Assembly (NCBI GenBank): GCA_040544425.1
Contig: JBEONO010000002.1
Span: 124,001-188,000 of the forward strand
DNA length: 64,000 nt
Reading direction: 5' to 3'
Source: Solimicrobium sp040544425
GTDB taxonomy: Bacteria; Pseudomonadota; Gammaproteobacteria; Burkholderiales; Burkholderiaceae_D
The notes beneath the pieces are model-generated. The model saw only the letters and a list, made by a program, of their open reading frames with translations, was not told the DNA's origin and did not search any database. Positions 18,220 through 27,273 of this stretch are shown in pieces. Numbering within the stretch: the stretch's first letter is position 1; each line of letters starts with the position of its first letter. Made by a program: the position numbers and the translations under genes.

Positions 18220-18998
18220 AGGTGAGATTGTAACGCGAGCACTACGTTTTCGTCGCCCAAACCGACCAGCTGGACGTGCTTAAAGCCACTATTTTCAGCA
18301 ATTTGCGCAATCCGCTGGTGCGAAACCAGTAAATTAACCTGATGCATATTAACAACAGCCGCTGCACCGGCACTTTCCATGACCATGCTTTCCAAAGTTC
18401 TCAACGCTTCCGAGCTGCAGACGACCCAGTATGACGCAGGTGTCAGCAAGGCATTGAGGCGTTCAATGTCCTCCTTGGCCAGGCTCGGCGCATGGCGGCG
18501 ATAGGCAATCACTTTATCGACATCAATGCCCCGTGCATTGAGCGCATCGGTCAATAATTCACGTCCCGTTTCAGCACGAAATATGACGGCGCGCTGTCCG
18601 GCCATGCCAGCCAAATCCAAATTCAACAGCAGGTTTTCCGAATCCGAGTGCAATGGGTCGGTCGGGCTAAAAATCTGGGCAGTGGTTTCATCAATCCCGT
18701 ATTGCGCCAAAGCGGCGCGGCTTCCCTCGCCCATCACCGCGATCTTGACTTCAGCTGGCCACACCGGGCCTTGCCGAAAAACTGCATGCACTGCGTTCGG
18801 GCTGACAAATGCGGCCAGCGTATAACGCTTCAGGTCAGCCAGTGTCTGGTTCAGGGCGGCGCTTAACTCACCATCAACCGGCAGCGCGGCAATTTCCAGC
18901 AGGGGAAACAACTCGACCGCGTAGCCTGATTCGCCCAATCGCTGAGCCAGTGTGGAACATTGAGCAACGGGGCGGGTTAGTACTACTGTTTTATTCAT
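18216..18998 (-). CDS. hemD: Uroporphyrinogen-III synthase
   Basis: A 260-residue enzyme that cyclises and inverts ring D of hydroxymethylbilane. The family is poorly conserved; recognisable features are the start VVLTRPVAQCSTLAQRL, FVSPNAVHAVF, VMGEGSRAAL, and ASYWVVCSSEALRTLE. It lies between hemC and hemX. The ATG at 18998 overlaps hemC by 8 bases; an ATG two codons earlier (19004) is equally possible. Position in the operon makes the assignment firm. Confidence 0.92.
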   Translation of the reverse strand: MNKTVVLTRPVAQCSTLAQRLGESGYAVELFPLLEIAALPVDGELSAALNQTLADLKRYTLAAFVSPNAVHAVFRQGPVWPAEVKIAVMGEGSRAALAQYGIDETTAQIFSPTDPLHSDSENLLLNLDLAGMAGQRAVIFRAETGRELLTDALNARGIDVDKVIAYRRHAPSLAKEDIERLNALLTPASYWVVCSSEALRTLESMVMESAGAAAVVNMHQVNLLVSHQRIAQIAENSGFKHVQLVGLGDENVVLALQSHL

Positions 18999-19941
18999 GG
19001 TCATTCGAACTCAAACACTGCGCCAGAATTGCGGCAGCATCCTGCTCTCTGAGCTTCTCAACAATCTGTGCACTCAACTCGGCACCCGCGTGTTTATTGC
19101 CACGTACTTCGGCAAACGCAAGCTTGCTGCCATCAGGCGTTGCAACAAATGCCCGCAGATACATGCTGTCACCGTCCAATGTTGCATACGCTGCCAGCGG
19201 AATTTGGCAGCTGCCGCCAAAGGCTTTGGAGACGGCGCGTTCTGCATGCACTGCCAGTGCACTCGCATCGTGATTTAATGGTGCCAGCCACTCTGCCAAT
19301 TCAGGGCGCTGATCGGCGATCTCAATCGCCATTGCACCCTGCCCTGCTGACGGCAGGCTTTGTTCTGGCTCCAGATAGGAACGAATCCGTTCCGGCATGC
19401 CCAGGCGCTGCAGACCGGCGGCTGCCAAAATAATCGCAGCATAATCGCCCTGGTCCAGCTTGCGCAAACGCGTGTCCAGATTGCCGCGCAAAGGCTTGAT
19501 GATCAGATGCGGATAAGCCGCCATCAATGCTGCCTGACGTCGCAAACTGCTGGTGCCGACAATCGCGCCGGCAGGCAATTCATTCAAACTAGCATAATGC
19601 GAAGATACCAGCGCATCGCGTGCATCAGCCCGCTCCAGCACGACCGCCAGTTTCAATCCGGGCGGCACATCCATCGGCATATCTTTCAGGGAATGCACGG
19701 CAAGATCGGCGCGGCCGTCCAGAATGGCAGTTTCCAATTCCTTGACGAACAAACCTTTACCGCCGACTTTGGATAGAGCGCGGTCGAGGATTTGATCCCC
19801 GCGCGTCGTCATGCCGAATAACTCGATGACACAATCCGGGTAAAGTTTGGCCAGACGGTCGCGCACATGGATCGCCTGCCACATCGCCAGCCGACTTTCG
19901 CGGGTCGCAATAATTAATTTTTTGGGGGGAGAAGTAGTCAA
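18991..19941 (-). CDS. hemC: Porphobilinogen deaminase (hydroxymethylbilane synthase)
   Basis: A 316-residue cytosolic enzyme that joins four porphobilinogens. Motifs: IATRESRLAMWQA, VHSLKDMP, GTSSLRRQAAL, LRGNLDTRLRKLD, and Cys245 in GGSCQIPLAAY, the attachment site of the dipyrromethane cofactor. It heads the hemC-hemD-hemX-hemY run; the 148 bases between it and the divergent DUF599 gene should hold its promoter. Confidence 0.97.
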   Translation of the reverse strand: MTTSPPKKLIIATRESRLAMWQAIHVRDRLAKLYPDCVIELFGMTTRGDQILDRALSKVGGKGLFVKELETAILDGRADLAVHSLKDMPMDVPPGLKLAVVLERADARDALVSSHYASLNELPAGAIVGTSSLRRQAALMAAYPHLIIKPLRGNLDTRLRKLDQGDYAAIILAAAGLQRLGMPERIRSYLEPEQSLPSAGQGAMAIEIADQRPELAEWLAPLNHDASALAVHAERAVSKAFGGSCQIPLAAYATLDGDSMYLRAFVATPDGSKLAFAEVRGNKHAGAELSAQIVEKLREQDAAAILAQCLSSNDHE

Positions 19942-20089
19942 CGCCGGGTCTTTCCTGATTCAACATGTCGAGTAGATTTGCGTGCCGGATTTTATCACGC
20001 CCCGCTGCCTCATCATTGCTCTATATTGATCAGAGACGTAGAATTGGCCGACCCCAGGCACAAATGGCCTCAAATTATGGATAAAAAAC

Positions 20090-20749
20090 ATGGATTTTTT
20101 CAATCAGGTCGTCAACTCTGAACTCCTGCCTGTAATCGGCACGGCTTGCCTCTTGCTGCTGTTTTACTGGTTGTTCGATCGCGGACATCTGGGTATTCAA
20201 GCCATGCGCAGCTTCAACCATCAGTCTCGTCAACGCTGGGTCAACTCGATTTTGCAACAATCCGGAACCGAAATACTGGCCGTGCAGGTGCTGCGTAATT
20301 CCATCATGACTGCCACCGTGATGGCCTCAACCTGCGTGCTGTTTGTGATTGCAATCATGAGTTTGATCAGCGATACCGATAAATTCGCCTCGCACTGGCT
20401 GGAAGCGGCAAGCGTGCAGGGAATGTGGCGCATCAAGGTTGGTCTGTTGCTGCTGACCGTATTTTTAGCGTTTTGGCATTACGCACAGGCGATTCGCCTG
20501 TATGGTCATGTCGGCTATTTATTAGGGATGACCAAGCAATCGAGCGACGATATGTCAACCACTGCACGCCAGGCCATTTCATTTCTCAACACGGCAGGAC
20601 ATATGTTCTCATCCGGGAACCGTTATTTCTTTTTCTCGCTGGCGCTGGTGTTGTGGTGGTTTGGCCTGGTTTATTTTTTTCTGGGGACAATCAGTCTGGC
20701 CTCAATGGGCTGGTGGCTGGAAAGACGCGCCCTGCCCGGCAACCTCTGA
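20090..20749 (+). CDS. DUF599 family membrane protein
   Basis: A 219-residue inner-membrane protein with four hydrophobic segments at about 12–28, 75–98, 120–140 and 185–210, and soluble loops between. Family features include a MRSFNHQSRQRWV-like first loop and a GTAGHMFSSGNRYFFFSLAL-type last loop (HMFSSGNRYFFF). Function of DUF599 proteins is not known. The gene is divergent from hemC and lies 96 bases before trpS. Confidence 0.83.
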   Translation: MDFFNQVVNSELLPVIGTACLLLLFYWLFDRGHLGIQAMRSFNHQSRQRWVNSILQQSGTEILAVQVLRNSIMTATVMASTCVLFVIAIMSLISDTDKFASHWLEAASVQGMWRIKVGLLLLTVFLAFWHYAQAIRLYGHVGYLLGMTKQSSDDMSTTARQAISFLNTAGHMFSSGNRYFFFSLALVLWWFGLVYFFLGTISLASMGWWLERRALPGNL

Positions 20750-20845
20750 TTGCATCGGCGCCTTTCAGCCTGCAACCTTGACACTCAGTGTGGCGCAGGT
20801 CATGATGTGCGCTCTTTAAAATGCAGCGCTTTTCTGATCGAAACC

Positions 20846-21862
20846 ATGTCAACCCAAGATAACAAACAACATTTAATTTTGACCGGCGACCGGCCAACCG
20901 GGCCGCTGCATCTGGGTCATTATGTCGGCAGCCTGCGTAACCGCATCAAATTCCAGCATCAATATCAACAATTCATCATGCTGGCCGATGCCCAGGCGCT
21001 CACCGACAACATGGACGATCCGGCCAAAGTGCATCGCAACGTGGTTGAGGTCGCCCTGGATTATCTGGCGGTCGGCATCGATCCCAAGCTCTCAACCATT
21101 TTCATTCAGTCGCAATTACCCGAACTCACCGAGCTGACGTTTTATTATTTGAATCTGGTGACGGTCGCCCGCCTGGAACGCAATCCAACCATCAAGGAAG
21201 AAATCCGTCTGCGCAATTTCGAGCGCGACATTCCCGCCGGTTTTTTAACCTACCCGGTCAGCCAGGCCGCTGATATCAGCGCATTCAAGGCGACCCTGGT
21301 TCCGGTGGGCGAAGATCAGATCCCAATGATTGAACAGACCAATGAAATCGTGCGTCGTTTTAATCGGCTGGTAAATCAAGAGATTCTGGTCGAATGCCAG
21401 GCACTGGTTCCGGAAGTTGGGCGCCTGCCGGGTATCGACGGCAAAGCAAAAATGAGCAAATCGCTCGGCAATGTTATCAACCTGGGCGCGACGGAAGCGG
21501 AGATTCGCGCGGCAGTCAAAAAAACCTATACCGATCCGCTGCATCTGCGCATTGAAGACCCGGGCCATCTCGAAGGCAATATCGCCTTCACCTATCTGGA
21601 CGTCTTCGATCAGGACCAAGCCTCATTAGCAGAAATGAAAGCGCACTACATCCGCGGCGGACTGGGCGACGGAACCGTAAAAAAACGACTGGAAGAATGT
21701 CTTCAGGAATTGATACGGCCAATCCGCGAGCGCCGTGAAACGCTGGCCAATGATCGCGGCTATGTCATACAGATGCTGAAAGAAGGTACTGAAAAAGCAC
21801 GCGAAGTCGCCGCCAGGACAACTGCAGAAGTGAAAGCAGCGTTGGGCCTGAATCATTTCTGA
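20846..21862 (+). CDS. trpS: Tryptophanyl-tRNA synthetase
   Basis: A 338-residue class I synthetase. The HIGH-type motif is HLGHY in GDRPTGPLHLGHYVGSL and the KMSKS loop is intact (GKAKMSKSLGN). The longer reading from 20750 adds a cysteine-rich leader with no family match; the ATG at 20846 (MSTQDNKQ) is the natural start. The N-terminal signature with GDRPTG differs from the E. coli type and resembles the form I know from streptococci and some other bacteria, so transfer or an old paralogue is possible. Confidence 0.95.
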   Translation: MSTQDNKQHLILTGDRPTGPLHLGHYVGSLRNRIKFQHQYQQFIMLADAQALTDNMDDPAKVHRNVVEVALDYLAVGIDPKLSTIFIQSQLPELTELTFYYLNLVTVARLERNPTIKEEIRLRNFERDIPAGFLTYPVSQAADISAFKATLVPVGEDQIPMIEQTNEIVRRFNRLVNQEILVECQALVPEVGRLPGIDGKAKMSKSLGNVINLGATEAEIRAAVKKTYTDPLHLRIEDPGHLEGNIAFTYLDVFDQDQASLAEMKAHYIRGGLGDGTVKKRLEECLQELIRPIRERRETLANDRGYVIQMLKEGTEKAREVAARTTAEVKAALGLNHF

Positions 21863-21889
21863 AAATTGATATTCAAATCGGCCCACAGG

Positions 21890-21909
21890 TAGCCAGTTAA
21901 TACTGGCTA
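21890..21909. terminator. Stem-loop after trpS
   Basis: TAGCCAGT, TAAT, ACTGGCTA: a perfect 8-bp stem with a four-base loop 28 bases past the trpS stop. There is no clean T-run, so termination is possible but not certain. Confidence 0.4.
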
Positions 21910-22042
21910 TATTGACCAAATCGTCAGCATTGATCGTTTCCACATTGCTTTCTCGTGTCGCGACGTATATTCTGCACCTATCATTTTTCTCATCAACCAG
22001 CTCTTGCAATTAGCATTTCAACACCGGATTAAAGCGCACACC

Positions 22043-22828
22043 ATGGAAAACACCCCCACCAAAATTCTCATTGTTGACGACAATGAATCAATTCGCGGCT
22101 TGCTGGGAGTGTTATTTCGTCACGAAAGGTACGAAGTGGTTGGCGAATTGTCCAGTGGTGACAATTTCATCACGACAGTCAAGCGCCTGCAACCCGACAT
22201 CGTTTGTCTGGATCAGGAAATGCCTCGTAAAGATGGGCTGACTCTGCTCAAAGAACTCAAAGAGATTGACCCCAAAGCTGCCGTCTTGATGATTACCGGC
22301 ACCAAAGATCCCGAATTCCAATTGCAGGCAGTCAGCGCCGGCGTGGCCGGTTTTTTGAGAAAGCCATTCAGCCAGATTCAGGTTCTGAAAGAAATTAAGC
22401 AGGTCGACCATGCGCGCAGGTTACTGCTCAACCAGCCAACAACGCCTCCCGCCGAAACAACCGCAAACAGCATCAACATGGTAATAGCCGATGACAGTTC
22501 AATCATGCGCGATCTGCTCAGCATGATCATGAAAAGCATGGGCATCAATATCGTGGGTGAAGCAATGGATGGCCAGGAAGCCGTCACCATGGCCGACCAG
22601 CACAAACCACAAGCCATGTGTCTGGATCTGGACATGCCGAATTTGGCGGGCATGGAAGCGCTGGAAAAAATCAAAAGCGATCACCCCGACATCAAGATCA
22701 TCATCATCAGTGGTCACGCCGACCGCGAAAAAGTCAAACGCGCCATTGAGCTTGGCGCCTGCGGATTTATTATCAAGCCGTTTGAGGCGCAGCAGGTGGT
22801 GCAGACTGTGCGGAAATTGTTGCTGTGA
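22043..22828 (+). CDS. Tandem receiver-domain response regulator without output domain
   Basis: A 261-residue protein made of two CheY-like domains: REC1 at about 6–122 with phosphoacceptor Asp57 (VCLDQEMP) and a DDNE acidic pocket, and REC2 at about 144–261 with Asp195 (CLDLDMPN) and ADDSS pocket. Lysines in RKPF and IIKPFE complete both sites. No DNA-binding or enzymatic domain follows, so it likely works by phosphotransfer or protein contact. No cognate histidine kinase is adjacent. The ATG at 22043 is chosen since the longer reading only adds 13 unmatched residues. Confidence 0.9.
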   Translation: MENTPTKILIVDDNESIRGLLGVLFRHERYEVVGELSSGDNFITTVKRLQPDIVCLDQEMPRKDGLTLLKELKEIDPKAAVLMITGTKDPEFQLQAVSAGVAGFLRKPFSQIQVLKEIKQVDHARRLLLNQPTTPPAETTANSINMVIADDSSIMRDLLSMIMKSMGINIVGEAMDGQEAVTMADQHKPQAMCLDLDMPNLAGMEALEKIKSDHPDIKIIIISGHADREKVKRAIELGACGFIIKPFEAQQVVQTVRKLLL

Positions 22829-22908
22829 AGTGGTTCTGCGCCTAGCCAAGAACCACTGCTGTTGCACTGTGAAGCAAATACACTGATTGAACTGCTTGCC
22901 TGAAGTTT

Positions 22909-25900
22909 TCAGGTTAATCCATTTTTCTCCCTGACCTCCTGACGTTGTAGTAGCCGCTGAGCTTTACCGTTGAGATAATCTATATTGCGAACATCATTGT
23001 CAACTGTGCTGGCATCTTTTGCTTTATTTTTTTGCTTTTGCTTATTTTGAATACTTTTATCACTCGCTTCCATCTGCGCTGGCGTTCTGGGAGTTGGCGA
23101 TACATGCGGATTTAATCGTGGTGTTGAATCAGGCCGCGGCGTAATACTCGGAAGACTTGTTTCTGGACCGGAAACACTTGGTTGATTGTCAGTTGATACA
23201 ACATTGCCTGGCCTGAACCATTTCGCCCACCACGAGATATTTCTCGTTGCCGCATCAATTTGCAAGGTAAGCAAATTGAATTTATTTATTAGCATTTCGA
23301 ATTCTTTGGCTAATTCATCGACCGGCTTCTTGTCCAAAGTTTTGAGCATTGTTTTCAATTGTCCGATACGCTCATAGTCCTCTGGTCCATAATATGTTCT
23401 GCCTGAAACTGACCCTGCGGTTTGGGCATCCGGAGTAGCCGGATAAACATTGGTCTTCAAATATTTCTCGATTTCGCTTTTCAATTTTGGTCGAATAACA
23501 TCATCGACAACGAGCAGTTGCTGTCGATGCGCCAGGCTATCTATTCTGTCCAAAATCTGTTCCTGTGTTGCGGATGGATCAGAAATAATTTTTTGCAAAT
23601 TCGCAAATTCCGCTGTCGATTTGAGTCGTTTATTGTTCAATAATCCAAGACATATCGTAACCCTGCGCGCGCCCCAAAACACGTTCGCATCACCCTGGTC
23701 TTTCAGCAGTTGCGTGATTGTCGATTCCCGATTGGCGGCGTTCATGTTCACGTCTGAACAAATTGCTCCTAACTTTCCAGCCATCGCAGTGATTCTCAAT
23801 TCAATTGCTTGCCCCAGTTCGCCACCCCCACATCTTCTATTGGCGGCAAGCATTCCTTTAATGACCAAGGTAGATTCATGTGCTGCATTCAGTACCGCAA
23901 TTTCCTGTTTTAAGCCCTTAATCTTGCTGCCATATTGCAGCAAAGCTGTTTTGAATTCATAACGATTAGTCTCCCGTTTCTCAAGACTACTTCGCAATGC
24001 CTTCAGCTCTTTTTCAACATACGCCCTTCTTGTATTGATTTTTGCGCAGCAATCTTCAAGCGCAACACCGATACTGCTCAACGGCTTGACATCCACATTA
24101 TTTTCTGAAAATGAGTCAAGACTTAATTCGACTGGCAGGAGCGACAATGAAGAGCCGATATCTTTAACGGAGTCGATTTCCATTTGCCTACTCGACAAAT
24201 CATATAGGCGTTCGCTCAATTTTCCTTGAATAATCGAACAGTGATCAGGCTTCGATTGGTCAGATTCGGTTCTAACCTGTACTTTGAATGGATCCTTCAA
24301 ATCAAACTCCACCGAGTAAGTACGACCTTCAAAGAAAATCTTGGGAGCACCTTTACTTTGTTGCAAGGCGCGGACAAACGATTGATCGATGTTAGCCAGG
24401 TCATCCAATTCAATAGTGTCGTGTTTTGGGAACTCCATTTTGCGAATTGTTTTCAGAATCTCCTGCGCCTTCGGTCCCCCAGACACCGTTATTTTTGTCG
24501 GGTCTTTATGATTCCAGTTAACCTGATACCCGCGGCCCGCAAATTTAAAATTAAATTGGTTATCAAGTCTGCCATCAAAGGTAAAATGTTTAATCATTTT
24601 GTCATATCCGGTCCCTTGTAAACTTTCCAGATTATAGAGTCCATTTACCAGAAACTTGCCAAGTTCATTCTCAATTTCTTGCGACTGACTTTCATTTTTA
24701 TTCGATCGATTTCTTAACGAGACCTTCACCGATATCGGTGTTTCATATTTATTTCTGGTGAATTCACCACGATACACAACACCTGCGACCCGAATATAGA
24801 AAGATCCGGCTATATTCCTGATTTTTTGCCATTGACTCTCGCCGATGCTGCCGCCAGTGGGAACGTCAAAATGGACTATCTTAATAACCGACGGTTCTAT
24901 TTTTCCTGTTATTTCTCTGATTTTTTGATTACTTAAACCACGACCAGTTGCCCTCTTCGTCAACGTTACCTGTTTAGATTGCGACGTATTCAAACGTTCT
25001 TTCTTGGCGTTTGATTGTACTGACGCGTCCAAACGAGATTTTGGAGAAGTTGGCGTTGCTGTATTTTTTTTCAACTTGACTTGCGTCTGCTGCGACCCAG
25101 TGCGCGGCGTCTGCAGACTTCGAGTTGCCTGAGCACTCGCGCTATGCCCTTTTGCCCTCTTTTTTGGCCTTGCAGATTCAGACTCCGACGATTGTCCTGT
25201 TGTTTTGATTTGCGTCTGCGTTTGCTGAGGACGACTGTCAGGTTTATCGCTAGGCCTTGGTGTTTGTGGAATATCTTGTGGTGCAGTCGGCTGAACCACA
25301 ACTGAATTGGTGCTTGTATTGATCGCTAAAGGTGAAGATTTGATTATCGAATACTTTTCGATCGCTTCTTCGCTCAGATCTTCATCCAATGGTTTTGATG
25401 TTTTGTCTTTGCAGGTCGTGTCATACGGACCGCTGTTCGTTAGTTCAGATTTTGAGTAGCGATTGGAATAATAAGCGCGATGCAAATATTTTGGAAGACC
25501 TCGAGGCCCATGGCGATGGGCGATAAGTTCTTCACGAACCTTGTCACAAATTCGTTCTCTCCAATCTGCCCGCTCGCTTCTTTTACCGGAGACAGGCTTC
25601 TTAACGATTATTTGCGATTTATCTTTATCGATACTCACTCGATAAGTTACACCGTCAATGACTAAGGACTGTGGTCCTTTTTTGAGCAAGGACACAATAA
25701 ATTGCTCGTTAATTTTTTCCAGATCACTTGCGCCCTTTGGTGGCGGCGTTGAAACTATCGCAGTTGGCAATGGTGATGTGCGCTCAGTCGACGAAAGCGG
25801 CTTGGATTCAATCGATAATTTATTTATAACTTCAGGATCATCGAGCATACCGGCACCGGCTAAAGCCTCAACGAAGCTTGAAATCCAGGATTTTTCCTTT

Positions 25901-26073
25901 GGCTGCGTCGTGCCACTCGATCCCGACAAATCAGTCGCTACCGTTTTGGACCGTGAATTTTCACGTAACGCACGCACGCCGACAGGCTCCGTTGAAATCA
26001 GTTCCGGTCCGGTACCTTGTTGTGTCTCTGCAGTTTTGATTCCTGACAGTGGAGTATTTTTAACCGTTTGCAT
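22909..26073 (-). CDS. Large orphan protein with four short beta-type repeats; candidate secreted effector
   Basis: I do not recognise this 1054-residue protein. Residues 1–115 are Ser/Thr/Gln/Pro-rich and look disordered. A module of pattern (f/v)x(a/d/e)G(R/v)xYxV...DkdPxk(I/V)xV occurs four times, ending near residues 158, 452, 532 and 602 (IDGVTYRVS, VAGVVYRGE, FAGRGYQVN, FEGRTYSVE). Between copies 1 and 2 lies a 200-residue basic, Gln/Thr/Pro-rich linker. A coiled coil follows at about 675–735, then a helical region, and a Pro-rich then Lys-rich tail. No membrane segment or Sec signal is seen. AAAGGGATC before the ATG at 26073 sets the start; the frame runs 28 codons further upstream without a site. 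The region is A+T-richer than its neighbours. The polar, disordered N-terminus suits a type III substrate, which is inference only. Confidence 0.8.
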   Translation of the reverse strand: MQTVKNTPLSGIKTAETQQGTGPELISTEPVGVRALRENSRSKTVATDLSGSSGTTQPKEKSWISSFVEALAGAGMLDDPEVINKLSIESKPLSSTERTSPLPTAIVSTPPPKGASDLEKINEQFIVSLLKKGPQSLVIDGVTYRVSIDKDKSQIIVKKPVSGKRSERADWRERICDKVREELIAHRHGPRGLPKYLHRAYYSNRYSKSELTNSGPYDTTCKDKTSKPLDEDLSEEAIEKYSIIKSSPLAINTSTNSVVVQPTAPQDIPQTPRPSDKPDSRPQQTQTQIKTTGQSSESESARPKKRAKGHSASAQATRSLQTPRTGSQQTQVKLKKNTATPTSPKSRLDASVQSNAKKERLNTSQSKQVTLTKRATGRGLSNQKIREITGKIEPSVIKIVHFDVPTGGSIGESQWQKIRNIAGSFYIRVAGVVYRGEFTRNKYETPISVKVSLRNRSNKNESQSQEIENELGKFLVNGLYNLESLQGTGYDKMIKHFTFDGRLDNQFNFKFAGRGYQVNWNHKDPTKITVSGGPKAQEILKTIRKMEFPKHDTIELDDLANIDQSFVRALQQSKGAPKIFFEGRTYSVEFDLKDPFKVQVRTESDQSKPDHCSIIQGKLSERLYDLSSRQMEIDSVKDIGSSLSLLPVELSLDSFSENNVDVKPLSSIGVALEDCCAKINTRRAYVEKELKALRSSLEKRETNRYEFKTALLQYGSKIKGLKQEIAVLNAAHESTLVIKGMLAANRRCGGGELGQAIELRITAMAGKLGAICSDVNMNAANRESTITQLLKDQGDANVFWGARRVTICLGLLNNKRLKSTAEFANLQKIISDPSATQEQILDRIDSLAHRQQLLVVDDVIRPKLKSEIEKYLKTNVYPATPDAQTAGSVSGRTYYGPEDYERIGQLKTMLKTLDKKPVDELAKEFEMLINKFNLLTLQIDAATRNISWWAKWFRPGNVVSTDNQPSVSGPETSLPSITPRPDSTPRLNPHVSPTPRTPAQMEASDKSIQNKQKQKNKAKDASTVDNDVRNIDYLNGKAQRLLQRQEVREKNGLT
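24268..24897 (-). repeat. Three adjacent copies of the internal beta module (copies 2–4)
   Basis: Protein-level repeats inside the 1054-residue gene: residues about 393–452, 475–532 and 552–602. Each has a helical half followed by a G-x-x-Y-x-V beta hairpin and a D/N-x-x-D/E-x-P-x-K turn. A diverged first copy lies at residues 118–158 (25600–25722). Homology among copies is judged by eye and strongest between copies 3 and 4. Confidence 0.6.
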
Positions 26074-26433
26074 TTGATCCCTTTTGAAAAAACACCAATC
26101 CAATCCGGCATAACTGCAATTTTCGTCTATCTGATTCTGCGCGGTTGCGCAATTCAAGGATTGAGTTCTCCGGATATTTTTTTGTAACGCCAGATTACGT
26201 GTTTAATTCACTAAAACCCATTGGCGACTACCCGAATAAGGGAAAACGTGGGTAGTGGTCCAGAACCTGCCGGAAGTTAAAAACAGGCCGCGTCCATTGC
26301 CAATAATTGCAGAAGAAATGCAAATAACCAGAAAAGGAGTTTTTTAAACGAGAAGACGAGCCAGCCCGGTGGTCACATTATTGAATGCTGCCGAATTGAT
26401 CACCGTGGCACAGAAGGTGAATTTCAACACTCA
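26074..26433. other. Intergenic region upstream of the large orphan gene
   Basis: About 360 A+T-rich bases between the orphan gene start and the algR-like stop. No credible ORF. It carries the 16-bp element shared with the kinase-like gene promoter (listed separately). An AAAAGGAG sequence at 26332–26340 on the plus strand looks like a ribosome site but is followed by no ORF. Confidence 0.55.
26220..26235 (-). promoter_or_regulatory. Shared 16-bp upstream element, copy 1
   Basis: On the minus strand TCGGGTAGTCGCCAAT, 147 bases before the ATG at 26073. The same 16-mer with one change occurs upstream of the kinase-like gene at 50915–50930. Shared placement before two unrelated accessory genes suggests a binding site for one regulator; the regulator is unknown. 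Confidence 0.45.
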
Positions 26434-27243
26434 CTATTTCACCAGAGATTTGACGGTCGGCCACAAGCGCCGCGAAATGGGTAAACGATCCTGGCAGTCA
26501 CGCAAAATCACCTGCCAGGCTTCCGTCATTTTCCCGGTCTGTTCATCCAGCTCCATGCCGCGCTCCACGCCCAGCAAGGCCGAGCGCGCGATCAGGGTAT
26601 TGCGATGAATGCGTACCAGCAGGTTCGGCATTTCCTGTTCAATGGCGTGCAGGGATTCTTCAATCAGATGCTGCTGGTGTTGAGTACGCAGGGTCAGATA
26701 TTTTTGCTCGGCCTTGATGTACAAGACGTCTTTGACCGGCACCAGCAAGATTCTGCCCCGTTCCATGACTGAAAAAAATTGACGTTGCTGCGGCGACAGC
26801 GGGTCTGAATTTGCGCTACCGGGATCGCCCTGATTTAATTTTCGGGCTTCCCGAATCTGTTCACGAATCCGTACTGCGCGCAGGATCGCTTCCTGCAAAC
26901 GTTGCGCGCGCACCGGCTTGAGCAGGTAATCAAAGGCTTGCACCTCAAACGCCTGCAAGGCATAGGCATCATGCGCCGAGACGAAAATAACGGTTGGTGC
27001 GAATTCGGACTGATTATTTTGCAGCAGATGTTGGGCAAATTCGAGACCGCTGATTCCGGGCATTTGCACATCCAGCAAAACGATATCTGGTCGGGCCTGT
27101 GCAATCGCATCCAATGCCGCCTGCGCATGCTCGGCTTCGCCGACCACCTCGGTCGGGCATTGTCCGGCAATATCTGACAGGAGCGTGCGCATGCGCTGTC
27201 TGGCAGGCGCTTCGTCATCCAGGATAAAGATTTTTGCGGTCAT
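26434..27243 (-). CDS. AlgR/LytR-type response regulator (REC–LytTR)
   Basis: A 269-residue DNA-binding regulator. The receiver domain covers 1–125 with Asp58 (IVLLDVQMPG) and the DD pocket at 9–10; a linker is followed by a LytTR DNA-binding domain at about 160–262 (VKDVLYIKAEQKYLTLRT, LVRIHRNTLIARSALLG). It pairs with the sensor kinase gene 30 bases upstream. In pseudomonads AlgZ/AlgR sits between argH and hemC; here the same set is present but split. AlgR homologues often control pili and exopolysaccharide; the regulon here is unknown. Confidence 0.92.
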   Translation of the reverse strand: MTAKIFILDDEAPARQRMRTLLSDIAGQCPTEVVGEAEHAQAALDAIAQARPDIVLLDVQMPGISGLEFAQHLLQNNQSEFAPTVIFVSAHDAYALQAFEVQAFDYLLKPVRAQRLQEAILRAVRIREQIREARKLNQGDPGSANSDPLSPQQRQFFSVMERGRILLVPVKDVLYIKAEQKYLTLRTQHQQHLIEESLHAIEQEMPNLLVRIHRNTLIARSALLGVERGMELDEQTGKMTEAWQVILRDCQDRLPISRRLWPTVKSLVK

Positions 27244-27273
27244 GCGATTTTTTCCTGATTCATTGCCAAGTCA

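Noticed and set aside
20750..20845. N-terminal extension of trpS
   Set aside because: The 32 extra residues do not resemble any synthetase appendage and the ATG at 20846 gives the usual N-terminus.
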